Below are positions 13,022 to 20,304 of a DNA stretch of 64,000 nucleotides, in pieces. The notes below the pieces were generated by a model that saw nothing but the letters and a program-made list of their open reading frames with translations, did no database searches and was not told the origin of the DNA. Position numbers and translations under genes: made by a program. Source of the stretch: Persicitalea sp963716085 (GTDB lineage: Bacteria > Bacteroidota > Bacteroidia > Cytophagales > Spirosomataceae); the NCBI GenBank assembly GCA_963716085.1, contig OY970288.1, forward strand, positions 1,736,001 through 1,800,000, written 5' to 3'. The first letter of the stretch is position 1, and the number at the start of each line of letters is the position of its first letter.

Positions 13022-13438
13022 ATGGAAAAGACCGAAGATACGATGGTGCGGGTGTTGCCCGAACGCACCAGCCCGTTCGAGTTGATTGCCCGGTCTCGCC
13101 AGGGCATGGCGCATACGGAGGTACGTGGGCTGGCTACCCTGCTGGATCTGACCATCCGGGAGTTGGCTACGTTGCTCTCGATGAACGAGCGAACCCTGGC
13201 GCGGCGGTTGGTAAGCGGCACGCTGAATAAAGTCGAATCGGAACGGCTGTTGCTCTTGAAAGCCCTGGCGGCTCACGGCTTGCGGGTATTCGAAGACCAG
13301 GGCAAGTTCAACCGCTGGCTTCGTCGGCCCTTGGAGATTCTGGAAGGCCAATCCCCGCTGCAACTGCTCGATACAGCGACGGGTTTCCAGGTGGTAGACC
13401 AACTCTTGGGCCGCATCGAGTACGGCGTTTACAGTTAA
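13022..13438 (+). CDS. Xre/MbcA/ParS-type antitoxin
   Basis: 138 residues. The N-terminal part has an Xre-like helix-turn-helix (residues 33-68, LATLLDLTIRELATLLSMNERTL) and the C-terminal part the MbcA/ParS toxin-binding domain (residues 85-137, GLRVFEDQGKFNRWL then LDTATGFQVVDQLLGRIEYGVYS), the usual arrangement of RES antitoxins. It neutralises the toxin encoded 3 bp downstream and probably represses the operon through the palindrome at 12990. Confidence 0.88.
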   Translation: MEKTEDTMVRVLPERTSPFELIARSRQGMAHTEVRGLATLLDLTIRELATLLSMNERTLARRLVSGTLNKVESERLLLLKALAAHGLRVFEDQGKFNRWLRRPLEILEGQSPLQLLDTATGFQVVDQLLGRIEYGVYS

Positions 13439-13441
13439 GTT

Positions 13442-13915
13442 ATGCCGCTGGTTTACCGGATTCAGAAAAAGCAGTTTGTCGATTCTGTATTGACCGGCGA
13501 GGGAGCTCGACGCAACGGTGGACGCTGGAACCCACCCGGAACCCCATTACTTTACACCTCCACGACACCCGAACTAGCTTTGCTGGAAACGCTGGTTCAT
13601 CTGGACGGTACGCCAATGCGGGATTTGCCTCCTTTTGTGCGTATTACAATAGAGATGCCTGATTTGATTGAGGATTTGTCCACCGACGAACTACCCGCAG
13701 GCTGGGATGCGCTCAAATACCCAGAAACTTTGCCTTATTTCCTGCTGCCCAAGCTTATCCCCGCTTACCCGGCTTTGGCCTTCTCCGTGCCTTCGGTAGT
13801 GCTGAAGAACTCCCCTTCGCGTAACATTCTGATCAATCCATTGCATCCTCAGATGAGCCAGGTAAAGGTTGTGGAGGTGCTGATTCATGAATTCGATGCC
13901 AGGTTACGGAAATAA
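13442..13915 (+). CDS. RES-domain toxin
   Basis: 157 residues forming one RES domain: RIQKKQF at the N-terminus, the GARRNGGRWNPPGTPLLY block, ELALLETLVHL carrying the conserved Glu, and SVVLKNSPSRNILINPLHP carrying the conserved Ser. Characterised RES toxins deplete NAD+. All three family residues appear intact, so the toxin looks functional. Partner and likely operon with the antitoxin upstream. Confidence 0.9.
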   Translation: MPLVYRIQKKQFVDSVLTGEGARRNGGRWNPPGTPLLYTSTTPELALLETLVHLDGTPMRDLPPFVRITIEMPDLIEDLSTDELPAGWDALKYPETLPYFLLPKLIPAYPALAFSVPSVVLKNSPSRNILINPLHPQMSQVKVVEVLIHEFDARLRK

Positions 13916-13920
13916 TCAGA

Positions 13921-15039
13921 TCAAGTGTTACTCATTTCTTTCCTCATCGCCTGCTCGTTCTTGAACACCAACGTCCGGTAGGGAAAGGGAATCTCCACGC
14001 CCTCGGCATTGAAACGCTTCTTGATGGATTCCAGCAAGTCGCATTTCATCACAAAGGCCGAGGGGAAGTCCTGCGCCCAGGCCCAGGCCCGGATGGTGAT
14101 CGAAGACTCGTCCAGACTAAGCACCCGCACCAGCACCTGCTCGTCGCCGTTGGCCTTTTGGAGGGCGTTGCGGTTGTCCATGATGTTGGGGTGGGCCATG
14201 CACTCCTCGCGCATGATGGCCTTGGCGCGGTCGATGTCGCTGTCGTACGAGATGCCGACCTCGATCCACTCGCAGCAGCGCAGCTCGCCGAGATTGAAGT
14301 TGGTCACCTTTTCCTTGTTGATGATGGAGTTCGGGATGACAATCATCTTGTTCTGGTAGTCGCGGATGAGTGTGTGCCGTAGCGTGATGTCGGTGACTGT
14401 ACCCACCATCTCGTCCGAAATCTTGATGATATCGCGCACTTGGAAGGGCTTGAAGATGATGATGAAAAAGCCGCCGACCAGATTGGCTAGTGCCTCCTGC
14501 GAGGCCACGCCGATGACCACCGCCAAGATGCCCGCCCCACCCAGGGCCGTTTGGGCCACGCCCGTAAGCGAGGGAAACGCCAGCGCGGCCAGCACGATGC
14601 CCAGCAGGTAGATAAGGAACGTGCCGACGTATTTGAGGAATTTGTAGGTCGTCGGGTTTTCCCCGGCCCGGTTTTTTCGGCGGATGACGCGGTTGAGTAC
14701 CGCCCTCAGCACCGAGTCCAGCACGAAGGTGAGCGTGGCCACGACGGTCAGGTAAGAGATGAGCTTGATGTTGTCGGTGACGGCGGCGTACTCCTTTTTA
14801 TCGACCAGAAAATAAGTGGCAAACAACAGGAGAAAGAGAACGAGAAAGGTGCGCAGGATTTTCTGCACCGTGCCGACGAGCGACGACAGGTCTTCCAGCC
14901 CCCGCTCGTGGCCTTTGCGGATGAGGTAGTTGCCGCCCCTATTGATAAGGACAAAGAGCAGACCGCTCACCAGGATCACGCCGACGATCCAGTAGATGGC
15001 CACGGCGTGAAGGCGGAAAAATTCCAATAGTTGATCCAT
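13921..15039 (-). CDS. MscS-type mechanosensitive channel
   Basis: 372 residues. Four membrane segments span about 10-185; the pore-lining helix (TALGGAGILAVVIGVASQEALANLVGGFF) is Gly/Ala-rich as in MscS TM3. The beta domain (VRDIIKISDEMVGTVTDITLRHTLIRDYQNKMIVIPNS) and the C-terminal alpha/beta vestibule domain follow. It opens under membrane tension and protects from osmotic downshift. Its promoter (15111-15142) overlaps the inverted repeat shared with other genes of this region. Confidence 0.93.
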   Translation of the reverse strand: MDQLLEFFRLHAVAIYWIVGVILVSGLLFVLINRGGNYLIRKGHERGLEDLSSLVGTVQKILRTFLVLFLLLFATYFLVDKKEYAAVTDNIKLISYLTVVATLTFVLDSVLRAVLNRVIRRKNRAGENPTTYKFLKYVGTFLIYLLGIVLAALAFPSLTGVAQTALGGAGILAVVIGVASQEALANLVGGFFIIIFKPFQVRDIIKISDEMVGTVTDITLRHTLIRDYQNKMIVIPNSIINKEKVTNFNLGELRCCEWIEVGISYDSDIDRAKAIMREECMAHPNIMDNRNALQKANGDEQVLVRVLSLDESSITIRAWAWAQDFPSAFVMKCDLLESIKKRFNAEGVEIPFPYRTLVFKNEQAMRKEMSNT

Positions 15040-15110
15040 GATTGGGGTTTGATTTTATAGTTGCTGGCGGGTGTTCAGTCTTTTTGTCCGAGCACTTTAA
15101 TGATTGGAGG

Positions 15111-15142
15111 CAAAGGTAATATTTTTTAGTTCTGAAACAAAA
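15111..15142 (-). promoter_or_regulatory. Promoter of the MscS gene
   Basis: Minus strand TTTTG (15142-15138), 19 bp, TACCTTTG (15118-15111). The -33 box lies inside the operator at 15126-15149. Confidence 0.65.
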
Positions 15143-15149
15143 GAACTAA
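15126..15149. promoter_or_regulatory. GbsR-type operator candidate, site A
   Basis: TTAGTTCT, 8 bp, AGAACTAA: a perfect 8-bp inverted repeat. The same layout occurs at 16149-16172 and 18407-18430 upstream of other genes in this cluster. Confidence 0.6.
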
Positions 15150-15165
15150 GTGAAGAAAGCTAAAA

Positions 15166-15194
15166 ATAGCCGCTGCTTTTCGTGCAGCGGCTTA
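15166..15194 (-). terminator. Terminator after the antitoxin-like gene
   Basis: GCCGCTGC and GCAGCGGC pair with a 7-nt loop; on the minus strand the stem is followed by TATTTTTAG. Confidence 0.7.
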
Positions 15195-15224
15195 CCAGAT
15201 TCCCTGATCCAATAGATAGACCAT

Positions 15225-15443
15225 TCACATATAATCTTTCAGGTCTTCGAGGGGTTCATCGAAATCAGGGCTGAGATGGATGGCTCCCTTCGCAAGGCCA
15301 AATGGGCGTTTGCCAGATGGCGCTGACTTCACGGTGTCCTCTTCTTCGAGTATCACCATGACTTTTGTTTTGGCAGAAACCTTGGGTTCGCGCATCAGTA
15401 TGATCTGCCCGTTTTCGTATGTACCTTCGATAGCGGTTAGCAT
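15225..15443 (-). CDS. Antitoxin-like small protein without visible toxin
   Basis: 72 residues: an AbrB/DUF104-like N-terminal strand pair (MLTAIEGTYENGQIILMREP, KTKVMVILEEED) and a C-terminal toxin-binding tail (GAIHLSPDFDEPLEDLKDYM) typical of antitoxins of PIN-domain toxins. Normally a PIN gene follows directly, but here a terminator follows and no PIN gene is present, so it appears orphaned. Confidence 0.7.
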   Translation of the reverse strand: MLTAIEGTYENGQIILMREPKVSAKTKVMVILEEEDTVKSAPSGKRPFGLAKGAIHLSPDFDEPLEDLKDYM

Positions 15444-15495
15444 GATTTGAGATTGTTGTTTTAAATGTACTGTGGTTTGACTGAAAGCGCAAATT

Positions 15496-15972
15496 TTAAT
15501 TCTCCTCCGTCTTCGCTTCCCACTCCGCCAGCATCTCTTCCAATCCCTTGGCGAAGTACTCGTTCATGTCGATCATCTCCTGCAAGCCGGCGTTGAACTT
15601 CGGGTGTTCGGTGTCGGCCCGCTCTTCCAGTACTTCCTTGAGCAGACCATTGACCTCGGTCACCTGCTTGCTCCACGTTTTGGTCTGGTTCATCCACTGC
15701 TCCATGTTCACGCGGAAGTACCGCTTGCGGTCGCCACTGAAGGTGATGTAGTCCACCATGTGCTGCTTCATCAGGAAATTCAGGGCGTTGCTGATGGCGC
15801 TCTTGCTGGCAGCCAGGAATTCGGTGATCTCGTCGAAGGGCTGGTAGGGCGGTTCGGCCAGCAGCAGGTAGGCAAACACCCGGCCCATCATGGGGGTGTA
15901 GCCGCTTTTCTCGAAAAAGATTCCCATGGCTTCTACTTTTTCCTTTTTCCGGTCTTCTTGGGTCTTTTTCAT
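15496..15972 (-). CDS. GbsR/MarR-type transcriptional regulator 1
   Basis: 158 residues with a winged HTH at about 25-85 (PMMGRVFAYLLLAEPPYQPFDEITEFLAASKSAISNAL pattern), the GDRKRYF wing, and a long C-terminal dimerisation helix. The layout fits the GbsR branch of the MarR superfamily, known from osmoprotectant control in Bacillus. It is about 55 percent identical by eye to the regulator at 17892. Half-sites AGAACT occur upstream at 16087-16101, suggesting autoregulation. Confidence 0.85.
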   Translation of the reverse strand: MKKTQEDRKKEKVEAMGIFFEKSGYTPMMGRVFAYLLLAEPPYQPFDEITEFLAASKSAISNALNFLMKQHMVDYITFSGDRKRYFRVNMEQWMNQTKTWSKQVTEVNGLLKEVLEERADTEHPKFNAGLQEMIDMNEYFAKGLEEMLAEWEAKTEEN

Positions 15973-16148
15973 TTTCTAAAAATCTAATACTGGTTTGTGT
16001 AGATTGTAACGAATGCTTTGCCCGGCACTGGGCGCCTACTGAAATTACTGGTTTGGGTACTTTGATTCTTTTGATACTGTAAATGTAGAACTAAAAGAAC
16101 TTATCTTAAAATAAGTCCGAGAAACTTTTCAAAGTTTTTTTGATTTTT

Positions 16149-16172
16149 TTAGTTCTTTTTTTGCAGAACCAA
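16149..16172. promoter_or_regulatory. GbsR-type operator candidate, site C
   Basis: TTAGTTCT, 8 bp, AGAACCAA. It overlaps the -33 box of the following promoter, a repressing position. Confidence 0.6.
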
Positions 16173-16192
16173 AAAAAACTTCTTTACCTTTG
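16160..16192 (+). promoter_or_regulatory. Promoter of the DUF3471-like repeat protein
   Basis: TTTG (16160-16163), 21 bp, TACCTTTG (16185-16192), followed by a 94-bp leader. Confidence 0.65.
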
Positions 16193-16285
16193 TTCCGTTG
16201 GTAAGGGGAAAAAGTCAGAAACGATTACCCGGCCAACTCACAAAATCCGAGCAGAATCAACGAATTCATCCAAACAATTAAAATC

Positions 16286-17725
16286 ATGAAAAAGCTCATC
16301 CTGACCGCCGTTTGCTTCGCCGCCCTTAATTTCGCCGAAGCCCAGAACACGAATGGCAGCGTGGCCGTTGCGACGACCACCAGCCAAACCATCCCCGCCA
16401 ACAACGGCGACTACTACGGAACGTACAAATTGGAAAATCTGCCCATCGACAAGATTGTCGTGTCGGACAAAGGCGGCAAGCTGTATTACGTAGCCGGAGA
16501 GTACCAGGACGTACTCACGCCGATGACGGGCAAAGACAAGTTTGATGCCAACGGGCAGTCCACCTTCACCTTTGTCCGGGATGCGGGTATGAAAGTGACG
16601 GCAGTCGTCGTCAACATCCAGGGGCAGGAAATCACGGCCCAAAAGGAAACGGCGAAAATGGACATCACTGCCTACGTCGGCAAATACAAGATGGAGGGGA
16701 TGCCCTTCGAGTACACTGAAATCACCGCCAAAGACGGCAAGCTCCACTACAATTCGGGAAACGGACAGTACACGGGTGAGCTGACTCCCAAAGCCAGCCA
16801 GGACGAGTTTGACGCCGGGCAGGCCACCACAAAATTTGTGCGGGGTGCTAACAATGAAATAACGACGGTCTATGTGACCGCCCAGGGCCAGGACTTCGTG
16901 GGAACGAAGGAGGCTGCCACCAAGAGCACGATGGATGCCTACGTCGGCAAGTACAAAATGTCGGGGCTGCCCTTCGAGAACATGGAAATCATGATCAAAG
17001 ACGGCAAGCTGATGATCGACGCCAATGGCCAGGTGGGCGAACTGACGCCAACGGCCAACAAAGATGAGTTCGACGCCAGCGGTAAGGCTGCCATTAGGTT
17101 TAGCCGCGACGCCAGCGGCAAGGTGACGGGCGTGAGCTTGCAGGCCCAGGGCATGGATTTCGGCGGCGAGAAAATTTCCGCGCTGTTCAATTTCAGCGAC
17201 GATTTCCTGAAAAAGGAAATCCGGGTGACGATGATCGCCGGCAGTGCTTTCTTTGAAGCCGCCGACAACGAGTGGATGCGGATTCCCGCTCCCGAAGACG
17301 AGAAGACGATCAACCGCCCCGCCCGCCGCGTGGCTGCTAAGAAGTTTGACGTCGAAGACGTGCTGATCGAAGAAATCAGAATGGACATGATCGCCGGCAG
17401 TGCGTTCATTCAAGTGAGCGACAACGAGTGGCTGATCGCTCCCAGCCCCGCCGACGCCAACCGCCGCCTGATGGCCGCCTACGTGGGTGACTACCATATG
17501 ACGGGCTTGCCCTTCGAGAACCTGCAAGTGGGAATGCTGAACGGCAACCTCTTTGTCTTCGTCAACGACCGCCAGGCTGCGCTTTCGCCCGTCGCGGGCA
17601 GCGACCAGTTCGGTGTCGAGGGAATTGCCGCCACCTTCCAGTTTATCCGCAACGCCGACCAGGAAGTGACGGGCGTCACTTTGGCCGCCCGCGGCCAGGA
17701 ATTTGACGGCCAGAAGAACTCGTAA
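16286..17725 (+). CDS. Secreted protein with four DUF3471-like repeats
   Basis: 479 residues with a Sec signal peptide (1-20, cut after AEA). Four repeats of about 85 residues follow, at roughly 43-125, 130-212, 218-298 and 396-478, each with a YxGxYKxxGLPFE start, a DGKL strand, LTPxxxxDEFDA, and a xFxRxxxxxVTxVxxxAQGxxFxGxK end, which resembles the DUF3471 lipocalin-like fold. Between repeats 3 and 4 lies a region with two DMIAGSAF copies. Function unknown; possibly a periplasmic or surface binding protein. The operator at its promoter and the flanking regulators suggest control by the GbsR-like proteins. Confidence 0.8.
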   Translation: MKKLILTAVCFAALNFAEAQNTNGSVAVATTTSQTIPANNGDYYGTYKLENLPIDKIVVSDKGGKLYYVAGEYQDVLTPMTGKDKFDANGQSTFTFVRDAGMKVTAVVVNIQGQEITAQKETAKMDITAYVGKYKMEGMPFEYTEITAKDGKLHYNSGNGQYTGELTPKASQDEFDAGQATTKFVRGANNEITTVYVTAQGQDFVGTKEAATKSTMDAYVGKYKMSGLPFENMEIMIKDGKLMIDANGQVGELTPTANKDEFDASGKAAIRFSRDASGKVTGVSLQAQGMDFGGEKISALFNFSDDFLKKEIRVTMIAGSAFFEAADNEWMRIPAPEDEKTINRPARRVAAKKFDVEDVLIEEIRMDMIAGSAFIQVSDNEWLIAPSPADANRRLMAAYVGDYHMTGLPFENLQVGMLNGNLFVFVNDRQAALSPVAGSDQFGVEGIAATFQFIRNADQEVTGVTLAARGQEFDGQKNS

Positions 17726-17824
17726 CGAGACCATTGTAAACCAACCTCCCTTCTGTGAATCTTCCCGCCATTTCAAAAAGACATTTTGTGGGCGATCTGC
17801 AAGGTCGCTCACGCTTTAAATTTT

Positions 17825-17846
17825 CTAGTTCTTAATTTCAGAGTAA
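17825..17846. promoter_or_regulatory. GbsR-type operator candidate, degenerate site D
   Basis: CTAGTTCT followed by 7 bp and AGAGTAA, 46 bp before the regulator 2 ATG. It has one base less between half-sites than sites A, C and E, so it is weaker evidence. Confidence 0.35.
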
Positions 17847-17891
17847 TAAAAACTTGACCGTCTTTGCCTAATAACAAATGATCCTTGAATC

Positions 17892-18392
17892 ATGAAAAAT
17901 TTCAATAACGACATAACCAATCAGATAGTGGAGATCGGGATGAACGAAGAAATCGAGCAAAAAGTGGAGGACATGGGCGTGGTCTTCGAGAGACTGGGCC
18001 GGACGCCCATGTCGGGCCGGGTGTTTGCTTACCTGCTGCTGGCCGACCCGCACTACCAGCCCTTCGACGACATCGTCGAGTTTCTCGGAGCCAGCAAAAG
18101 TGCGGTCAGCAACGCCCTGACGCTTTTACAGCAGGATAGCAGCGTCTCTTACGTTACCTTCAGCGGCGACCGCAAGCGGTACTTTAAAATCGACACCCAC
18201 GGCTGGCTGAAGCAACTGAAAGCCGGGGCCAGAAACCTGGCGCAATTCAATGACATGCTGAAGGGCGTGTACGCTTTCCGAAAAGAGAACGGTTCGGGCG
18301 AGTTCAATAAGGAACTCCTTAAGCTCCTGGATTTCCAGAACTACCTGAGTCGCGAAATCGACAACGCCATCGAAAAATGGTCCGTGAATTAA
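17892..18392 (+). CDS. GbsR/MarR-type transcriptional regulator 2
   Basis: 166 residues, a paralogue of the regulator at 15496: the same PMSGRVFAYLLLADPHYQPFD start to the winged HTH, ASKSAVSNAL recognition helix and FSGDRKRYFKI wing. A start at Met17 (MNEEIEQ) is possible and would match the paralogue length better. The recognition helices are nearly identical in the two proteins, so both probably read the same TTRGTTCT-type operators. It is followed after 72 bp by the methyltransferase-like gene. Confidence 0.85.
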   Translation: MKNFNNDITNQIVEIGMNEEIEQKVEDMGVVFERLGRTPMSGRVFAYLLLADPHYQPFDDIVEFLGASKSAVSNALTLLQQDSSVSYVTFSGDRKRYFKIDTHGWLKQLKAGARNLAQFNDMLKGVYAFRKENGSGEFNKELLKLLDFQNYLSREIDNAIEKWSVN

Positions 18393-18406
18393 TCTTTTTT
18401 GATAAA

Positions 18407-18430
18407 TTGGTTCTTTTTATACAGAACAAA
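18407..18430. promoter_or_regulatory. GbsR-type operator candidate, site E
   Basis: TTGGTTCT, 8 bp, AGAACAAA, located in the 72-bp gap between regulator 2 and the methyltransferase-like gene. Its placement rules out the upstream in-frame ATG at 18399 as a likely start. Confidence 0.55.
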
Positions 18431-18464
18431 CGATATTCCTAAAACCCAAACTACCTGCCCCGCC

Positions 18465-19178
18465 ATGACTTCCCTCGGCAACTTCTTTTTCCGCAACCGC
18501 AACGGTCTATTTCTTTTCCTGTATCTGCCCGTGTTGCTGCCCTCGCCTCGGTTGTTCCGTCCCGAGGTCTTTGGTGCGTTTTACTACGTTTGGCCCGTCG
18601 TGCTGGGTCTGGCATTCATTGTCATTGGGGAAGTGCTGCGCCGCTACACCACCGTCAGCCACGAGGTCGTGCTGCGGGGAAACCGGATCAAAGCGACCGA
18701 ACTCGAAATAGGGGGCTTGTTCCACCATTCGCGCAACCCGCTCTACGTGTCCCAACTGACCACGCTTTTTGGCCTGGGTATTTTGTCCAACTCCATCTTC
18801 TACCTGGTTATGATTTTTCCCTATGCCTTCTTCCTCTACTTCGCCATTGTGTGGGCCGAAGAAGCCTTCATGTGGGAAAAATTCGGCAAGAAATTCGAGA
18901 TCTACTGTGAGAAGGTACCGCGCTGGAAATTCAACCCGGAAGGCCTGCTCGACACCCTGCGCCAAACGCCGTTGAATTACCGGGCCTGGTTTATCAAAGA
19001 ATACAAAGCGCTGGGAATGTGGGCCCTGGGCCTGGCTTCGCTGATCATGTACAAGTACCCCGAACTGCTACCCGATCTGAACCGCCTGTGGCTGCTTGCC
19101 CTCATGGTGGCGATTATGGCCATCGGCTACGTCCGGCACCTCACGCAGGCCCTGCGACTTCGGAAAAGAATCGCTTGA
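18465..19178 (+). CDS. Isoprenylcysteine methyltransferase-like membrane protein
   Basis: From the ATG at 18465, 237 residues with five or six membrane segments. The core GGLFHHSRNPLYVSQLTTLFGLGILSN and the later EEAFMWEKFGKKFEIYCEKVPRW carry the RNPxY and ExxLxxxFGxxYxxYxxxVxRw patterns of the ICMT/PEMT methyltransferase family, which use S-adenosylmethionine at the membrane. The substrate in bacteria is unknown and could be a lipid or polyketide. The two acyl-carrier-like genes following directly suggest a link to acyl chain chemistry. Confidence 0.75.
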   Translation: MTSLGNFFFRNRNGLFLFLYLPVLLPSPRLFRPEVFGAFYYVWPVVLGLAFIVIGEVLRRYTTVSHEVVLRGNRIKATELEIGGLFHHSRNPLYVSQLTTLFGLGILSNSIFYLVMIFPYAFFLYFAIVWAEEAFMWEKFGKKFEIYCEKVPRWKFNPEGLLDTLRQTPLNYRAWFIKEYKALGMWALGLASLIMYKYPELLPDLNRLWLLALMVAIMAIGYVRHLTQALRLRKRIA

Positions 19179-19291
19179 AGCTCACTCATCTGAACCCTTA
19201 CCTCATGAAAAATCCAGAGTCCGCCCTTTCCGTCATCTTCTGATGTTTTTATCTCAATCATTTCATAATCAATCTACCTCTCTTGTCAACT

Positions 19292-19552
19292 ATGAACATC
19301 AACCAAATCCAACAACGCCTTTTGTACATCTTTTCCAATATCGGTCTGAGCGAAAGCGCCATCACCGACCAGGCGCATTTTACCCGCGACCTGGGCCTGG
19401 ACTCCCTGGATGTCGCCGACCTGATGGTACAGGCCGAACACAGCTTCGGCCTGAGCATTCCCGACGAAGAATGGGGTGGACTCCAAACGGTCGGGCAATT
19501 GAAGGAATACCTCGCAGCGGAAACGAGCAACAGCCATTACGTGAGCCTGTAA
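19292..19552 (+). CDS. Acyl carrier protein
   Basis: 86 residues with the ACP four-helix pattern. Ser38 in LGLDSLDVADLM is the phosphopantetheine attachment site. The usual housekeeping acpP is normally beside fabF, so this is likely a specialised ACP. It lies between the methyltransferase-like gene and a second ACP-like gene. Confidence 0.9.
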   Translation: MNINQIQQRLLYIFSNIGLSESAITDQAHFTRDLGLDSLDVADLMVQAEHSFGLSIPDEEWGGLQTVGQLKEYLAAETSNSHYVSL

Positions 19553-19596
19553 TGGCCGACGACCTGTTTTAAAGAACCTCCAACCACCACCCAGTC

Positions 19597-19953
19597 ATGA
19601 TAAAAACATTCAACTACGAAGACATCAGGAAGCTAGTACTTTGGCAGGGCATCAGCCCCAAAGCGAACATCTGGCCTACCGCCCACTTCTGCAAAACGAT
19701 GCACTACTCCATGGGCGACCTGCACGAATTGGCCCGGCTGATCCGTGAGCAGCACGGCATTCGCCTGACCGTGTCCCAAATCAATGACCTGACCACGATT
19801 AAGGACACCGTGGAAATGCTGAATCAGCTGCGCCCGTCCTCGGACGGAACCCTACGGCGGTACCTGGGCGAACCGCAGCATCTGAAGGTCATCAATAAAG
19901 CGCCCGGTAAGGCCGGGGTTCGCTCCCGCAGGAAAGAAAACATAGCAGCCTGA
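19597..19953 (+). CDS. Divergent acyl-carrier-like protein
   Basis: 118 residues. It aligns with the ACP before it without gaps around residue 38: HYSMGDLHELARLIREQHGIRL against LDSLDVADLMVQAEHSFGLSI, followed by a TTIKDTVEML helix matching TVGQLKEYL. Ser38 is kept but DSL is replaced by YSM, so modification by a phosphopantetheinyl transferase is uncertain. A basic 25-residue tail (GKAGVRSRRKE) is added. It may be a degenerate ACP or a partner subunit. Not a well-known family to me. Confidence 0.65.
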   Translation: MIKTFNYEDIRKLVLWQGISPKANIWPTAHFCKTMHYSMGDLHELARLIREQHGIRLTVSQINDLTTIKDTVEMLNQLRPSSDGTLRRYLGEPQHLKVINKAPGKAGVRSRRKENIAA

Positions 19954-20304
19954 TTCACAAGCGTCGATAGCCGGTGGCGCAGCCCGGCGGTACCGCTTCA
20001 GCGTGCGTGACCGCCGCAGCGCGGACTCCAACTACGACCGGACCTCCCGACTGGCCCCGCTGGGGACCATGTCCTTGCCCGACACTATACTTTTTCCGAA
20101 GGAAAATCCGCGCCCAGCGGTGAAGTTCGGCTATTTCTTTTGAGTCGGTAAGCCAAGGCAGTAAAATGCGGGTTTGTCGGCTTTTTTGTTGGATAACTTA
20201 CGAAACCTACCTGAAAATTCAGGGCACCAATAGAAGCCTGGTGGGTTCCTTTTTAGAATTGTCAGTTACTTAACCTCCAAATGAACTTCTAAAAAACTTA
20301 CAGA
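19954..20304. other. 351-bp gap, possible gene remnant
   Basis: No convincing gene. A stretch ending at the TGA at 20141-20143 has no usable start and would end PAVKFGYFF, which resembles a beta-barrel C-terminus with a final aromatic residue. It may be the last part of a lost outer-membrane protein gene, but the evidence is weak. The last 120 bp look like an ordinary upstream region of the next gene. Confidence 0.3.

Larger units (their letters stand above)
15973..16285. other. Divergent control region between regulator 1 and the secreted repeat protein
   Basis: 313 bp without a gene, AT-rich from 16078. It contains half-sites AGAACT (16087-16101), operator site C (16149-16172) and a consensus promoter reading right (16160-16192). 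Nothing else recognised. Confidence 0.7.

Noticed and set aside
16238..17812. A 524-codon open frame on the minus strand
   Set aside because: It lies antisense to the repeat protein, whose signal peptide, repeats and promoter are clear; the minus frame gives a His/Val-rich low-information protein typical of a shadow.
19997..20143. A small gene ending KFGYFF
   Set aside because: No start codon or leader in frame; kept only as a possible remnant in the gap entry.
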